A stretch of 64,000 nucleotides of DNA from Gemmatimonadota bacterium (lineage in GTDB: Bacteria > Gemmatimonadota > Gemmatimonadetes > Palauibacterales > Palauibacteraceae), in the NCBI GenBank assembly GCA_029262175.1, contig JAJCZV010000018.1, positions 1-64,000 on the forward strand, given 5' to 3'. Each line of letters begins with the position of its first letter. Position 1 is the stretch's first letter. Shown here piece after piece: positions 52,318 through 61,421 of this stretch. The notes beneath the pieces were generated by a model. The model made no database searches. It was not told the origin of the DNA and saw nothing but the letters and a program-made list of their open reading frames with translations. The position numbers were made by a program, and so were the translations under genes.

Positions 52318-54816
52318 CTAGTAGGCCGGTGTTTCGAAGATCTGGGGATCTTCTCCCACGAGACAGACGACTCTTCGATGCGGGAGCCATGCGATCGCCA
52401 GCTCGGACACTTCCACGTCGGTGCGTCTCGGCGTCACTTCGACCGTCTCGATGTCGATGGCCGATATGTCCCATTCCGCCGTGATCTCGGCCACGTCCGT
52501 CTGAAGCTCGCGCTCGAGTTCGGCGGCCGCGGCCTCCAGCGACTCGAGGTTGTCTTCCGCTTCCGCCGCGCGCGCCTTGGCGGTCGAGGATTGGCTCAGC
52601 CTGCGGACGCTGCTCGAAACGCGGCGTGAGGAGCGGCGCCCCAGAAAAGCGCCCAACACGCTCTCCCCGATCGCCACAAACGTCTCGCGCTTCTTCGCCG
52701 ACGCTTGCTCTTCGCGTTGCGCCAACGTCCCGCGTGCTCGACGAAGCCGGTCCCCGACCGTATCGAGCTTCTTCTCGTACCGAGCCTCGATCTTTTCGAT
52801 GGCGTCGTCTCGCTTCTCGCGAGCCGCGTGCGCCAGACGCCCCCGGAACTCCGCCTCCGACTCGTCGGCGCGGGAGAATTCATCCAGATCTGGCGCCTCG
52901 AAGAGCGTGATCTTCCGGTTGCGATACAGATAGTCCGCGAAGTCCTTCTTTGCCGAAGTCAGCTCCTTCGATTGGTTGATCGACTCAGGCAGGGGCGCGA
53001 AGCGACCCTCCGCCGGAGCGTCCGGCCCCACGCCTGCGGGTACGCGACCGAGGTCTTCGGCTTGATCCCAGCGCACCGACCTTTCGGGGTCGTGCGCCGC
53101 GTATGCGACCTCCTGACGTTCCTGGGTGCCCGAAGCCTTGTGGACGAAGTGCACGGTTCCTGTCGCGAGGAGACTGGCTCGATACACGAGCGCTTGAGAC
53201 TCGATCTTGATCTCGGCGCCCAAAGCCTCCTCTGCCTTGACGGCGGCGCCCGTTGCTCCGAGCTCGAGCGGAAAGAAGTGGTGCGGCACGTCGGGACCCA
53301 GCGAAGGAGGTGTCGCGGCAAACCCATCGTCCGCGGTCGCCGGGGCGATGGACGACGCGTCTGCCGAGGCGCCGCTCGCCCCGTTAGCCTGGTCGATGGG
53401 TCCGCCCGGCAGCGGGTCCGGTTCTCTTCCGTCCATGAGGGTCGCGACTTGTCCACGGGTCATCGGCCCGCGGAGGTAGCTCATGGCCCAACGCGTGCGG
53501 AACGTGACGGGTGCGGATTCGTGTACGTTGTGGAGCAGAAACTCTCGCTTGTCGAGGCTAGAGATCAGCTTGTCCAGATCGGCCCGCGTCGCGCCGCTTC
53601 CACCGCTCGCGACCTCCAACCCGTCCAACAGACGGCCCTTGTCACGCTCGGTCTGAAGACGACCGATAAACCAGGTTCCCGCGTTCGTGAGCGCCTTGTA
53701 GTCGAGATCGACCGGATTCTGCGTCGTGAGCGCGACGCCGACTCCGTACGCTCGGGCCTGTTTGAAAAGGGTCAAGAAAGGCTTCTTGCTCGGCGGCTCG
53801 GCGACCGGCGGAAGAAAGCCGAAGATCTCATCCATATAGACGAGTGCTCGCAGGCTCGTCGTCCCGGGTTGTCTCCGCATCCAAGTGATGATCTGGTTGA
53901 GAAGAAGCGTGACGAAAAACATCCGCTCGGCTTCAGAAAGATGCGCGATGTAGAAAATCGAGTGCCGCGGTCTACCATCGGGTGCGGACAGAAAGCTCGG
54001 AATGTCGAGCGGCTGTCCCTGGACCCAGCTTTGGAACCCGGGGGCGGCAATGAGATTGTTGAGTTTCATCGCCAGACCCATTCGATCCTTTTCCGGAAAG
54101 AACGTGTCGACGTCAAAAGCGCCGAGACGCCGGACCGGGGGATCTTGGATCGCGAGGATGAGACGGGTGAGGTCGAGATCCTTCCCTGCTCTCCAGAAGT
54201 GCTCGAACAACGTCGACATGAGAATGTGCTCGCGAGACTGGATGGGATCGGCATCCACTCCGATCAGGCCAAGCAGTCCGGAGACCGTGCCGCCGATGCG
54301 CTCGCGAAGATATTCGCTCTCTTGCTCCCAGTCCGCGTCAGGGGCATCGAACGAACTCATGACCGAGACGGGGATCCCGGCGTCACTACCCGGCGTGAAC
54401 ACGGTCAGGTCGGTCGTCTCGCGAAGCGTTCGGATCCGCTCACCCGTTTGGCCCCACTTGGCCAAACCACTCTTCCACAGATCGGCCTGCGCGGCGGCGA
54501 AATCAGACGGCGTCATGTCCTTGCGTCTGGCGTCATCCGGGTTGATCCAAGGTTCGAAGTCCTTCCCCTCCAAGTCGGGAAACGTGAGGAGAAGGTTGGC
54601 CATGTCCCCTTTCGGATCGATGATGATCGCCGGGACTCGGTCCATCGCGGCCTCTTCCAGCAAATCGAGACAAAGACCGGTCTTGCCGCTTCCGGTCATC
54701 CCGATACAAACCGCGTGGGTGGTGAGGTCGCGGGCGTCGTAAAGAAGCGGCGCTTCGAGCGGTTCGTCCCCTACTTCGGCCCCAAGATAGAAGGCACCCA
54801 GTTTTTCGTAGTTCAA
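52318..54816 (-). CDS. HerA-like (DUF87) P-loop ATPase with long C-terminal coiled coil
   Basis: 832 residues from TTG at 54816, preceded by GGAGCGAGA; a longer frame exists but lies over the divergent gene and is not used. The ATPase has GMTGSGKT (Walker A, 39-46), IIIDPKGD, the Walker B-like VYMDEIFG and AQARAYGVGVALTTQNP-type arginine-finger region typical of FtsK/HerA enzymes. The C-terminal third includes a Glu/Arg/Lys-rich coiled coil (EKRDDAIEKIEARYEKKLD) and acidic tail. It should be an ATP-driven translocase on DNA or protein substrates. No NurA or nuclease gene is adjacent. Confidence 0.78.
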   Translation of the reverse strand: MNYEKLGAFYLGAEVGDEPLEAPLLYDARDLTTHAVCIGMTGSGKTGLCLDLLEEAAMDRVPAIIIDPKGDMANLLLTFPDLEGKDFEPWINPDDARRKDMTPSDFAAAQADLWKSGLAKWGQTGERIRTLRETTDLTVFTPGSDAGIPVSVMSSFDAPDADWEQESEYLRERIGGTVSGLLGLIGVDADPIQSREHILMSTLFEHFWRAGKDLDLTRLILAIQDPPVRRLGAFDVDTFFPEKDRMGLAMKLNNLIAAPGFQSWVQGQPLDIPSFLSAPDGRPRHSIFYIAHLSEAERMFFVTLLLNQIITWMRRQPGTTSLRALVYMDEIFGFLPPVAEPPSKKPFLTLFKQARAYGVGVALTTQNPVDLDYKALTNAGTWFIGRLQTERDKGRLLDGLEVASGGSGATRADLDKLISSLDKREFLLHNVHESAPVTFRTRWAMSYLRGPMTRGQVATLMDGREPDPLPGGPIDQANGASGASADASSIAPATADDGFAATPPSLGPDVPHHFFPLELGATGAAVKAEEALGAEIKIESQALVYRASLLATGTVHFVHKASGTQERQEVAYAAHDPERSVRWDQAEDLGRVPAGVGPDAPAEGRFAPLPESINQSKELTSAKKDFADYLYRNRKITLFEAPDLDEFSRADESEAEFRGRLAHAAREKRDDAIEKIEARYEKKLDTVGDRLRRARGTLAQREEQASAKKRETFVAIGESVLGAFLGRRSSRRVSSSVRRLSQSSTAKARAAEAEDNLESLEAAAAELERELQTDVAEITAEWDISAIDIETVEVTPRRTDVEVSELAIAWLPHRRVVCLVGEDPQIFETPAY

Positions 54817-54876
54817 TCTCGCTCCATGGTGACCGGCTAGGACGGCAGACGGCCGCGACGGGCGCCGAAAGCCTGA

Positions 54877-54906
54877 GTCTCTACTATATTGACGGAGAGT
54901 AGAGAC
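54877..54906. promoter_or_regulatory. 9-bp inverted repeat (operator-like) in the divergent HerA/Cys-rich intergenic region
   Basis: GTCTCTACT (54877-54885) and AGTAGAGAC (54898-54906) are perfect inverted half-sites 12 nt apart. The spacer includes TATATT and TTGACG-like core elements, so the palindrome probably overlaps a promoter and may bind a dimeric regulator. Confidence 0.5.
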
Positions 54907-54954
54907 CTTCGATACCCGATGGACGTTCAGGTCGCAACCTGGAAAGAGAGCAGA

Positions 54955-55152
54955 ATGGCAGCATATACGTGTGACAAGTGCGGGATGAGCGTCGGCACCA
55001 TGACCTGTGGGGAGTGCGGAGTCGAGTTGGCGCATGAAACGCTCACCAAGGACGATGGCTCTTCCGTCCACGTCTCGAAGTGTCCCGGCGGACACGGCAT
55101 GGTGAAGTCTCCGATGTGCTGTGGTCAGGACATGGCCTGCTCCACCGCTTGA
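54955..55152 (+). CDS. Small Cys-rich zinc-ribbon protein
   Basis: 65 residues from ATG at 54955 (AAAGAGAG upstream). It contains CDKCGM, CGECG, and a C-terminal CCGQDMAC motif, up to nine Cys and several His, which suits one or two metal centres; the MCCGQDM end resembles desulforedoxin-type or zinc-ribbon proteins. It is probably a small cytoplasmic metal-binding protein of unknown role. Confidence 0.75.
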   Translation: MAAYTCDKCGMSVGTMTCGECGVELAHETLTKDDGSSVHVSKCPGGHGMVKSPMCCGQDMACSTA

Positions 55153-55158
55153 CGGTTT

Positions 55159-55176
55159 GCTTCGGGCGTCCGAAGC
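55159..55176 (+). terminator. Possible weak terminator after the Cys-rich gene
   Basis: GCTTCGG (55159-55165) and CCGAAGC (55170-55176) form a 7-bp stem with a 4-nt loop just downstream of the stop. No proper T-tract follows, so the assignment is weak. Confidence 0.3.
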
Positions 55177-55351
55177 CAGTTTCGCTCCCGGCGTCCTGAG
55201 CCGACCTGGTCGCGCGTTGTCTATTTGGTCGCGGGGGTCTCTCGGAACGTAGGCCTAGGCCGAGGGGTTCTTAGGGCGGGCCCGATCGTTACCTTTCGGT
55301 GTGAAACGGGTGCGAATCGGGTGTGGAAAACTCTGAATAGCTGGAAATCGC

Positions 55352-56170
55352 GTGCGCTTGCTTCAATCCCACATATTTCGCAGTGCGTCGACCGCCCTGG
55401 GGCTTACTGCCCTCCTGGCGATCGTGGCGCCTCTCGAAGGCCAGTCAGACCCGCCTGAGGGTCGCCGATCCGCCGTCCTCGTGGGACAGGTCGTCAGCTC
55501 CTCGACGGGGCAACCGGTCGAAGGCGCGGTGGTCCACCTCTTGAGTTCCGGTTACGGCGCGTTGACCGATGTCGAGGGGAATTTCCGTATCCCCCAGACC
55601 TGGGCCGGCCCCGACACGATCGAAGTCCGGTTTATCGGGTATACGCCCGGCCAACAGCCGATCGACCTCGTGCCCGACGAGACGACCCGCGTCACCCTAC
55701 TGCTCAGCTCCACGGTGGTCCGGATCGCTGACCTCACGGTCGAGATTCGTCAGACGAGGCGGGCGCGGAACTTACAAGGGTTCGCGTATCGCATGGATCG
55801 CGGGTTTGGCCAGTACTTCACGCCCAAAGAGATCATCCGCCGAAACCCTCGACTGCCGAGCGACCTGCTACGAGGGATGCCCGGGGTCAGCGTAGGCCCC
55901 GTGCAATACGGAAGGGCGCAGGTGCGTATGGGTAAGGGGGGCAACCTCCAGTGCCCGCCCGCGGTCTTTCTCGACGGCATGTATCAGGGCGGGCTGGACC
56001 TCGACGACATTCCCAAAGAAGACTTGGGGGCCGTCGAGGTGTATCGCCGCGACACCGAGACGCCGCTCGAATTCTTACGTCCGAGCTCGACCTGCGGAGC
56101 CATCGTGATCTGGACTCCCGACGGGGCCGGATTCCTCGACTGGGCTGGAGATCTGCCAGAACCCTTCTGA
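55352..56170 (+). CDS. TonB-plug-like protein with carboxypeptidase-regulatory domain
   Basis: 272 residues from GTG at 55352. Signal peptide ends GQ. Residues about 40-125 form a CarboxypepD_reg-like beta-sandwich (GQVVSSSTGQPVEGAVVHLL; GNFRIPQTWAGPDTIEVRFIGYTPG). The second half resembles a TonB receptor plug (LLRGMPGVSV; RRDTETPLEFLR). No barrel follows, so it may be a truncated or periplasmic plug partner. It is the only gene here with this domain set. Confidence 0.75.
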   Translation: MRLLQSHIFRSASTALGLTALLAIVAPLEGQSDPPEGRRSAVLVGQVVSSSTGQPVEGAVVHLLSSGYGALTDVEGNFRIPQTWAGPDTIEVRFIGYTPGQQPIDLVPDETTRVTLLLSSTVVRIADLTVEIRQTRRARNLQGFAYRMDRGFGQYFTPKEIIRRNPRLPSDLLRGMPGVSVGPVQYGRAQVRMGKGGNLQCPPAVFLDGMYQGGLDLDDIPKEDLGAVEVYRRDTETPLEFLRPSSTCGAIVIWTPDGAGFLDWAGDLPEPF

Positions 56171-56204
56171 CGTCCCGCCACCTGTCGACTGATGCAGCGC
56201 TCGG

Positions 56205-56624
56205 TTAAACGCTGGGTTCGCCGTTCAGCGTGAGCGACCACTCGAGCTCGATATCCTGTCTCAACGAGTGGAACACCGAACAGTATTTCTCGAAGGATAG
56301 ACGCACGGCACGACGTGCCTTCGACTCGTCGACAGCTCCGGTCAAGTTGAAGTCGAACTGCAGGCGCTTCACGAATCGCGGCGGCTGCTCGGCTCGTTCC
56401 GCGTGCGTCGTAACCGACAAGCCCGTCATCGGCTCCCTGCCCTTTTCCAGAATAAACACGACGTCGATCGCCGCGCAGGCTGCAACCGATTCCAATAGGA
56501 GACCCACGGGGCTGGGTCCCACTTCCTGATCTCCATCGATGGCCGTCTCGAAGCCCGCGCGGTGCCCGGTGAACTTCAGCCCGCTGGACCAGTCGACGCG
56601 AATCTCATCCATTGCCTCTGCCAT
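56205..56624 (-). CDS. OsmC-family protein
   Basis: 139 residues from ATG at 56624, behind AAGGAG at good spacing. It has the OsmC/Ohr fold with the redox Cys in SVAACAAIDVVF; the second Cys is in KYCSVFHSL. OsmC/Ohr proteins reduce organic hydroperoxides. The sequence ends with a short beta strand typical of the family. Confidence 0.85.
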   Translation of the reverse strand: MAEAMDEIRVDWSSGLKFTGHRAGFETAIDGDQEVGPSPVGLLLESVAACAAIDVVFILEKGREPMTGLSVTTHAERAEQPPRFVKRLQFDFNLTGAVDESKARRAVRLSFEKYCSVFHSLRQDIELEWSLTLNGEPSV

Positions 56625-56758
56625 ATCGCACTCCTTGAAGTCCTCGAACGCGTGGAGATGGGTTCGCCCGGCCCGGCTCACGAGCACGGGAGGCACCCGA
56701 CCGCCCCAACCTAGCGGTCACGGTTGCGTGACGCCGTCGACGAGCGCAGCGTGGCGCG

Positions 56759-58069
56759 ATGAAAAACTCCGTTGAGAAGACACGTTCCTGGGGCGCGAGG
56801 ATCGACCCGTTGCGCTGGTTGGGACCGGGCTTCGTCCTCGCGGCAACCGCGATCGGAGCGAGTCATCTCGTGCTGGCACCGACAGCCGGCGCTTCGTTCG
56901 GTTATGCGCTGCTGTGGGTCATGGTCGCCAGCCACGTCGTGAAGTATCCCGCGTTCGAGTTTGGTCCACGGTTCGCGATCGCGACCGGCACGTCGCTTCT
57001 GGACGGCTACGCACGAGTGCCCGGTCCGCGGGGATGGGCATTGGCGGTGTTTCTTCTCGGCACCACCGTGCAAGGCGTGACGGTGCTCGCGGGCGTGCTC
57101 GGGGTGGCGGCGGCGGTGGCTCACCTCGCCGTACCGGCGCTCCCGATCCCCGCGTGGAGTCTGATCCTGGGGCTGGTGGTGGCCGCGTTTCTCGCCACCG
57201 GCGGGTTTGACGCCTTGTCCGCGCTCAGCAAGTGGATGCTGCTCGGGCTCACCCTCATGACGGTGTTCGCATTCGTGAGCAAGCCGCCCGGGCCCGGCTT
57301 CCTGACCGGCCTGGTCACCCCCTCGATTCCGCCGGCTTCCGTCGTCCTATTCGCCGCGGTCATCGGCTGGATGCCAACCGGGGTCGACGTCGCCGTGTGG
57401 CACAGCATGTGGGCCTTGGAGCGCCGGGAGACCTGGGCGGTCCGTGGTGCATCGAAGGGAGTGACGGGGAGCCCTCGTCGTCAGGCGCTCGCAGTCGGGC
57501 AACTCGATCTGCGACTGGGCTACGGATTGTCGGCCGTGCTCGCGATCATGTTCGTGGCACTCGGCGCAGAGGTCCTCCGGCCTGCGGGTCTCGACCCAAT
57601 GCAGGGCGCGGACGTCGCCATCGCGCTGGCGCGTCTCTACACGGAGAGTCTGGGCGACTGGATCTTTCCCATCTTCATGACGGCCGCGTTTTTCGGGATG
57701 TTCTCCACGGCGTATGGCGTGATGGACGGATTCCCGCGCGCGTTCTCCGAGGGTGTCAGTCGCTTGGTCCCCAAGACGGCGGGTTCGAAGAAGCATCTTC
57801 TGTGGGGCTTCTTGTTTGCGACCCTCGCGTTGGCGATCGCAGAGACGCTTTGGATCCCCAACCCCGTGATCCTGGTCACGATCGCTGCGATCGTGAGCTT
57901 CCTGATCGCGCCGATCCTATTCTGCCTCAACCACTACTGCGTGACGCGGCTCATCGATGAGCCGGAAATGAGGCCGGGCAGAGCGCTGCGGTTGTGGTCG
58001 GGGCTGGGCATCCTGGCCGTGACCGCCGCCAGCGTATTCTATCTCTGGGTGCAGCTCGGGCCGTCCTGA
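56759..58069 (+). CDS. Nramp-family transporter, non-canonical metal site
   Basis: 436 residues, about 11 helices (WLGPGFVLAATAIGASHLVL; LILGLVVAAFLATGG; LSAVLAIMFVALGAEVL; FFGMFSTAYGVMDG). The fold is Nramp-like with GPGF, but the helix 1 DPGN metal motif is replaced by AATAIGASH, and the helix 6 MPH site reads WMPTG. Canonical manganese/iron binding is therefore unlikely. It may carry another divalent ion, trivalent ion, or an organic substrate, as in divergent Nramp-related proteins. Monocistronic. Confidence 0.8.
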   Translation: MKNSVEKTRSWGARIDPLRWLGPGFVLAATAIGASHLVLAPTAGASFGYALLWVMVASHVVKYPAFEFGPRFAIATGTSLLDGYARVPGPRGWALAVFLLGTTVQGVTVLAGVLGVAAAVAHLAVPALPIPAWSLILGLVVAAFLATGGFDALSALSKWMLLGLTLMTVFAFVSKPPGPGFLTGLVTPSIPPASVVLFAAVIGWMPTGVDVAVWHSMWALERRETWAVRGASKGVTGSPRRQALAVGQLDLRLGYGLSAVLAIMFVALGAEVLRPAGLDPMQGADVAIALARLYTESLGDWIFPIFMTAAFFGMFSTAYGVMDGFPRAFSEGVSRLVPKTAGSKKHLLWGFLFATLALAIAETLWIPNPVILVTIAAIVSFLIAPILFCLNHYCVTRLIDEPEMRPGRALRLWSGLGILAVTAASVFYLWVQLGPS

Positions 58070-58121
58070 CTGGCGGGCCGCGCCGGTTCACGTCAGTCGC
58101 GCCGCCAGCCACTCGGACTCC

Positions 58122-59486
58122 CTAACGGCGGGGCGGCCTAACGAGCGTGGCCCGGAAGACTCTTGCCTCCGCATCGACCTCGATCTCGGCGCCGATAAGT
58201 GTCAGTCTGAGGCCCCCCGCCCGGACGCGTACCGTGTCGTTTGCCTCGCCGCTCTCTTCGATGGCGGGCTCGGGTAGCCCGGTGACGTCGACGCGATCTA
58301 CGCCGTCGAACATTGGGTGCGGACCCACGCCGTGAGTGAGCGCGACATCGTTCAGCACCTCCAGCTCGACTGCGTCGTTTGAAAGTTGGATCCAACGTTC
58401 GTGGAGCACGGATCGACTTCCGAGGATACGGACGTTTAGCGGATCGAATTGTTTTGGGAACAGGGGGTGGTGTTGTGCGGACACTTCCACGCGCCACGGT
58501 CCAGCTCGCTCGAAGGCCACACGCGCGCGTGCGTCGCGACCCTCCAGCGCCTGAAGATCGGTCCGCGCCACGGCGCGTGCTCGACCGTTCTCGTCGGTAG
58601 ACGCCGCACAGCGACGGACGCGCACGCCGCCGATCGCCTCGCCGAGTAGCCCATCCAAACTGGCATCGTTCTCGGCGAGGTCTCCCTTCCAACCGGGCGC
58701 GAGGCGGTCGAGGAGCACCGCGATCGCGTGCCCTGAAACGTAGGCGCGTTCACGGACATCCTCGGGAGGGAACCCGTCGCCGGGCACGACCGGATCTTCG
58801 CCCGAAACGAGCGCCTCGACATACCGCGCGAGCCCCTCACGGAGTTCCGCGCCGCGTTCATACGCGGCGGCCTCGGCGGGCAGTCGGCCGAACCGTGAGC
58901 GCCGCTGTCGAAGGAATTCTTGGGCCCAACAGAGCTCCCGCACCGAGTCCCGGGCGGTGACGGCTCGTCGTAGCGCCGCCGTCTCGAGTCTCCGCCCGTG
59001 CAACGTCGCCAGGGAGCGCACGGGATAGGTAAACAAGTCCACTTCGTTCGCCGTCCAGCCCGGATGCGAGACGGTCTGGAAGACGTGAAACGCCTCGTGC
59101 ACGAGCAGCGGCGCGAGCGCCTGCGCATCCCAATCCCCGTCTGGCGCGATGATGGTCGCGGTCCACGTGCCGGTGACCTCCGCGGCAGTGTTGGCTTGCA
59201 GCTCCGACAACACGGTATCCGCCGCGAAGATGTGGGAGAATCCGCGGAGTCGGCGGAACGGGGCGGGTGGCGACGGATGCCGGATGAGATAGGTTCCGGC
59301 ACTGTCGTGGAGCGCAAGCGGGATCTCCTGCGGGAGGAAGCCGGGCCAGCGAGCCTCCTTGGAGACCGAGTCGTAGGTCTCGAGGACTTCCTCGAGTTCG
59401 TTCGACCTAGCGTGGCGACAACCCGCGAGGGCGAACAGGATCAGGAAAAGGCAGATGAAGGGCCGTGAAACTGCTCCGCGCGACAC
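58122..59486 (-). CDS. Lipoprotein with HExxH zincin motif
   Basis: 454 residues from GTG at 59486. Signal ends LFALAGC, a lipobox. Near residue 140 is LVHEAFHVFQ, an HEAFH zinc-peptidase motif, in a region with WDAQALAPLL. The C-terminal part is beta-rich and ends VRPPRR. It resembles M-type metallopeptidases of unknown substrate, acting at the periplasm or outer membrane. Its start overlaps the promoter area of the divergent small membrane gene. Confidence 0.7.
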   Translation of the reverse strand: MSRGAVSRPFICLFLILFALAGCRHARSNELEEVLETYDSVSKEARWPGFLPQEIPLALHDSAGTYLIRHPSPPAPFRRLRGFSHIFAADTVLSELQANTAAEVTGTWTATIIAPDGDWDAQALAPLLVHEAFHVFQTVSHPGWTANEVDLFTYPVRSLATLHGRRLETAALRRAVTARDSVRELCWAQEFLRQRRSRFGRLPAEAAAYERGAELREGLARYVEALVSGEDPVVPGDGFPPEDVRERAYVSGHAIAVLLDRLAPGWKGDLAENDASLDGLLGEAIGGVRVRRCAASTDENGRARAVARTDLQALEGRDARARVAFERAGPWRVEVSAQHHPLFPKQFDPLNVRILGSRSVLHERWIQLSNDAVELEVLNDVALTHGVGPHPMFDGVDRVDVTGLPEPAIEESGEANDTVRVRAGGLRLTLIGAEIEVDAEARVFRATLVRPPRR

Positions 59487-59514
59487 GACGTATGAGGCCT
59501 TAGGAGGTGTAGAC

Positions 59515-59799
59515 ATGTTTGAATTCCTCGGAGCATTTCTTTGGCTGATCGTCACCGGTATTGCCTCGGTTGGCGGCTACGTGGCCATCAAGAGGTTTGT
59601 GCGCGAAAGACTCCGTTTCGTAGAAGGGGTGCAAAAACCGGGCGTCCCCCTGATTGCGGGCGTCGCAGCCACCGCCCTGGCGATTCCGACGGCGATTTTC
59701 CCCATCATCACGCCGTTAACGGCACTCTTGTTCGGAATCGGGATTGGGTCCGGCGTCGCGGCAGGCCGCCGCGATCTCAAGCAACTTCCCAGCGGCTAA
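59515..59799 (+). CDS. Small membrane protein
   Basis: 94 residues from ATG at 59515 (AGGAGGTG upstream, excellent). Two helices are seen: FLGAFLWLIVTGIASVGGYVA and PLIAGVAATALAIPTAIF with a third hydrophobic stretch. No known family is recognised. It is divergent from the zincin lipoprotein. Confidence 0.7.
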   Translation: MFEFLGAFLWLIVTGIASVGGYVAIKRFVRERLRFVEGVQKPGVPLIAGVAATALAIPTAIFPIITPLTALLFGIGIGSGVAAGRRDLKQLPSG

Positions 59800-59860
59800 G
59801 CCTTTGAGGAGACCGGCAGGCCGTTGGAGGGACCAGGGCCGCTCCTAGGCCAACGGTAGG

Positions 59861-61285
59861 TCAACGGTCGAGACTCAGGGCCCACAAACCGCTGTTCACG
59901 TCCGCAACCCACACGTTGCCGCCCTGGAGTTGCGGCGCCCAGCTGCACGTACCGCCACCCCGGCAGGTGCCCGAGCCGTCGTACAGCGCCGTCGCCACCA
60001 CGCGCCCCTGCCGATCCAGATCCCCGAGCAACTCCCCGCTGACGTCGATCGCATACACCCCCGCCTCGTACCAGCCCACGTAGAGCACCTCCTCCGCCTC
60101 GTCGAGCCAGACGTTGTGCGGGGTCGTCGAAGGGACCGTGAACGTCGCCACCTCGACCGGATTGCTCGGTACACGCGCGTCGACGACATGCAGCTTTCCA
60201 GGCGTACTGAAGTCCTCTTCGCCAACGAACACATAGCCGCTCGCCGGCCAGTACCAGGCGTTATGAGTGTCTCCGCCGGCGGTCCGAACTCGACCGACTT
60301 CGATCGGACCGCTCGGAGATCCTCCCGCGATCCCGTTGCCGACGTCGAGAATGATCAGGCCGGGATCCCAATGCGATAAAAAGGCCAGCCCGTCGCGTAC
60401 GTACACGTCGTGCAGGAACTGGCCGAAGTTCGAACTCGTATCGCCCCCATAGAAGCTCGCGACGATCGACGGGGCCGTCGGGTCGGACGCGTCGATTACA
60501 CGGAGACCTCCATTCGCGTTCGAACCATCCACGGCGGCGTACACGAAGTCGCCATCGATCCACAGGTTGTGCACCCCCGGGTGCATCGAATCGGTGAAGC
60601 GCGTGATCACGGTTGGATGAAGCGGATCAGTCAGATCCAGCAGGGTGATGCCGTTTAGCAGATCGCCTGCATCCTCGTGGCTCAGGGCGGCAAGCCGCCC
60701 GTCTTCACGAATCTTGACGTCGTTTACCGTGCCCGCGTTGACGGTAATGGAGTCCGTTAGGCGGGGGGAAGACGGGCTCGAGATGTCCCACACGTAAATG
60801 ATGTTTCCGCCCTGCAATCCGGCCGGGCCGTCGCGAGCGGACCACGTCCCCGTATAGGCGACCGTGCCGTTGACCCAGAGATCCGACGTGAAGCGATCGA
60901 AGATGGGGCCGCGCCCCACGACGGTGAACGTGCCGCCCGCGAGGCCACGATCGCTAATCGAGACGTCACGCTCGGCCCGAGCGCCTTGCGCTTCCGCCAC
61001 GATCTTGGCGACACCGGGTTCGTAGGCCACGAAACGGCCATCGGTCTCGATGCGACCCGCCGCAGGTGGTTCGACGGACCAATCGATGGTCGCCACAGAG
61101 GTGACCCCATCGACCGTGACGCTCGCCGTGAAGGACGCGACGTCACCCTGGCGGACGGTGGACGGCCCCGCGGCGATCTGAACCATGGCGGCGCCTGGGC
61201 CGGGGCCGGCCGCATCGGAGCACCCGCCGATCATCACAGTACTGGCGAGGCCGATCGTCCAGCTCGCGCATCGAGTCGTTTTCAA
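59861..61285 (-). CDS. Ig-like/LVIVD-repeat beta-propeller lipoprotein
   Basis: 474 residues from TTG at 61285. Signal ends VMIGGC (lipobox). Residues about 35-110 are a Big_2-like Ig domain; the rest is a propeller with LVIVD blades (VWDISSPSSPRLTDSI; VIDASDPTAPSIVASF). It should be surface-exposed or periplasmic. It follows the YVTN propeller gene on the same strand after a terminator, so it probably has its own promoter. Confidence 0.8.
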   Translation of the reverse strand: MKTTRCASWTIGLASTVMIGGCSDAAGPGPGAAMVQIAAGPSTVRQGDVASFTASVTVDGVTSVATIDWSVEPPAAGRIETDGRFVAYEPGVAKIVAEAQGARAERDVSISDRGLAGGTFTVVGRGPIFDRFTSDLWVNGTVAYTGTWSARDGPAGLQGGNIIYVWDISSPSSPRLTDSITVNAGTVNDVKIREDGRLAALSHEDAGDLLNGITLLDLTDPLHPTVITRFTDSMHPGVHNLWIDGDFVYAAVDGSNANGGLRVIDASDPTAPSIVASFYGGDTSSNFGQFLHDVYVRDGLAFLSHWDPGLIILDVGNGIAGGSPSGPIEVGRVRTAGGDTHNAWYWPASGYVFVGEEDFSTPGKLHVVDARVPSNPVEVATFTVPSTTPHNVWLDEAEEVLYVGWYEAGVYAIDVSGELLGDLDRQGRVVATALYDGSGTCRGGGTCSWAPQLQGGNVWVADVNSGLWALSLDR

Positions 61286-61359
61286 CCGCCCTCAGCCTCC
61301 GCCGTCTGGTTTGCCCGATCAGCAATCTACTAGGGAACGTGGGAGGGGGCCCAAATGAA

Positions 61360-61393
61360 ACGACGGCCCGTCGGAAGATCCGAGGGCCGTCGT
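61360..61393 (-). terminator. Intrinsic terminator after the YVTN propeller gene
   Basis: ACGACGGCCC (61360-61369) and GGGCCGTCGT (61384-61393) form a 10-bp stem; the minus-strand tail is TTTCATTTGG. It lies 28 nt past the stop at 61422. Confidence 0.75.
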
Positions 61394-61421
61394 CACCTAA
61401 ACTCGAGCGAACTTCGGGCGG

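Noticed and set aside
52318..54816. HerA-type antiphage defence module
   Set aside because: No nuclease, Sir2 or other effector neighbours; evidence is insufficient.
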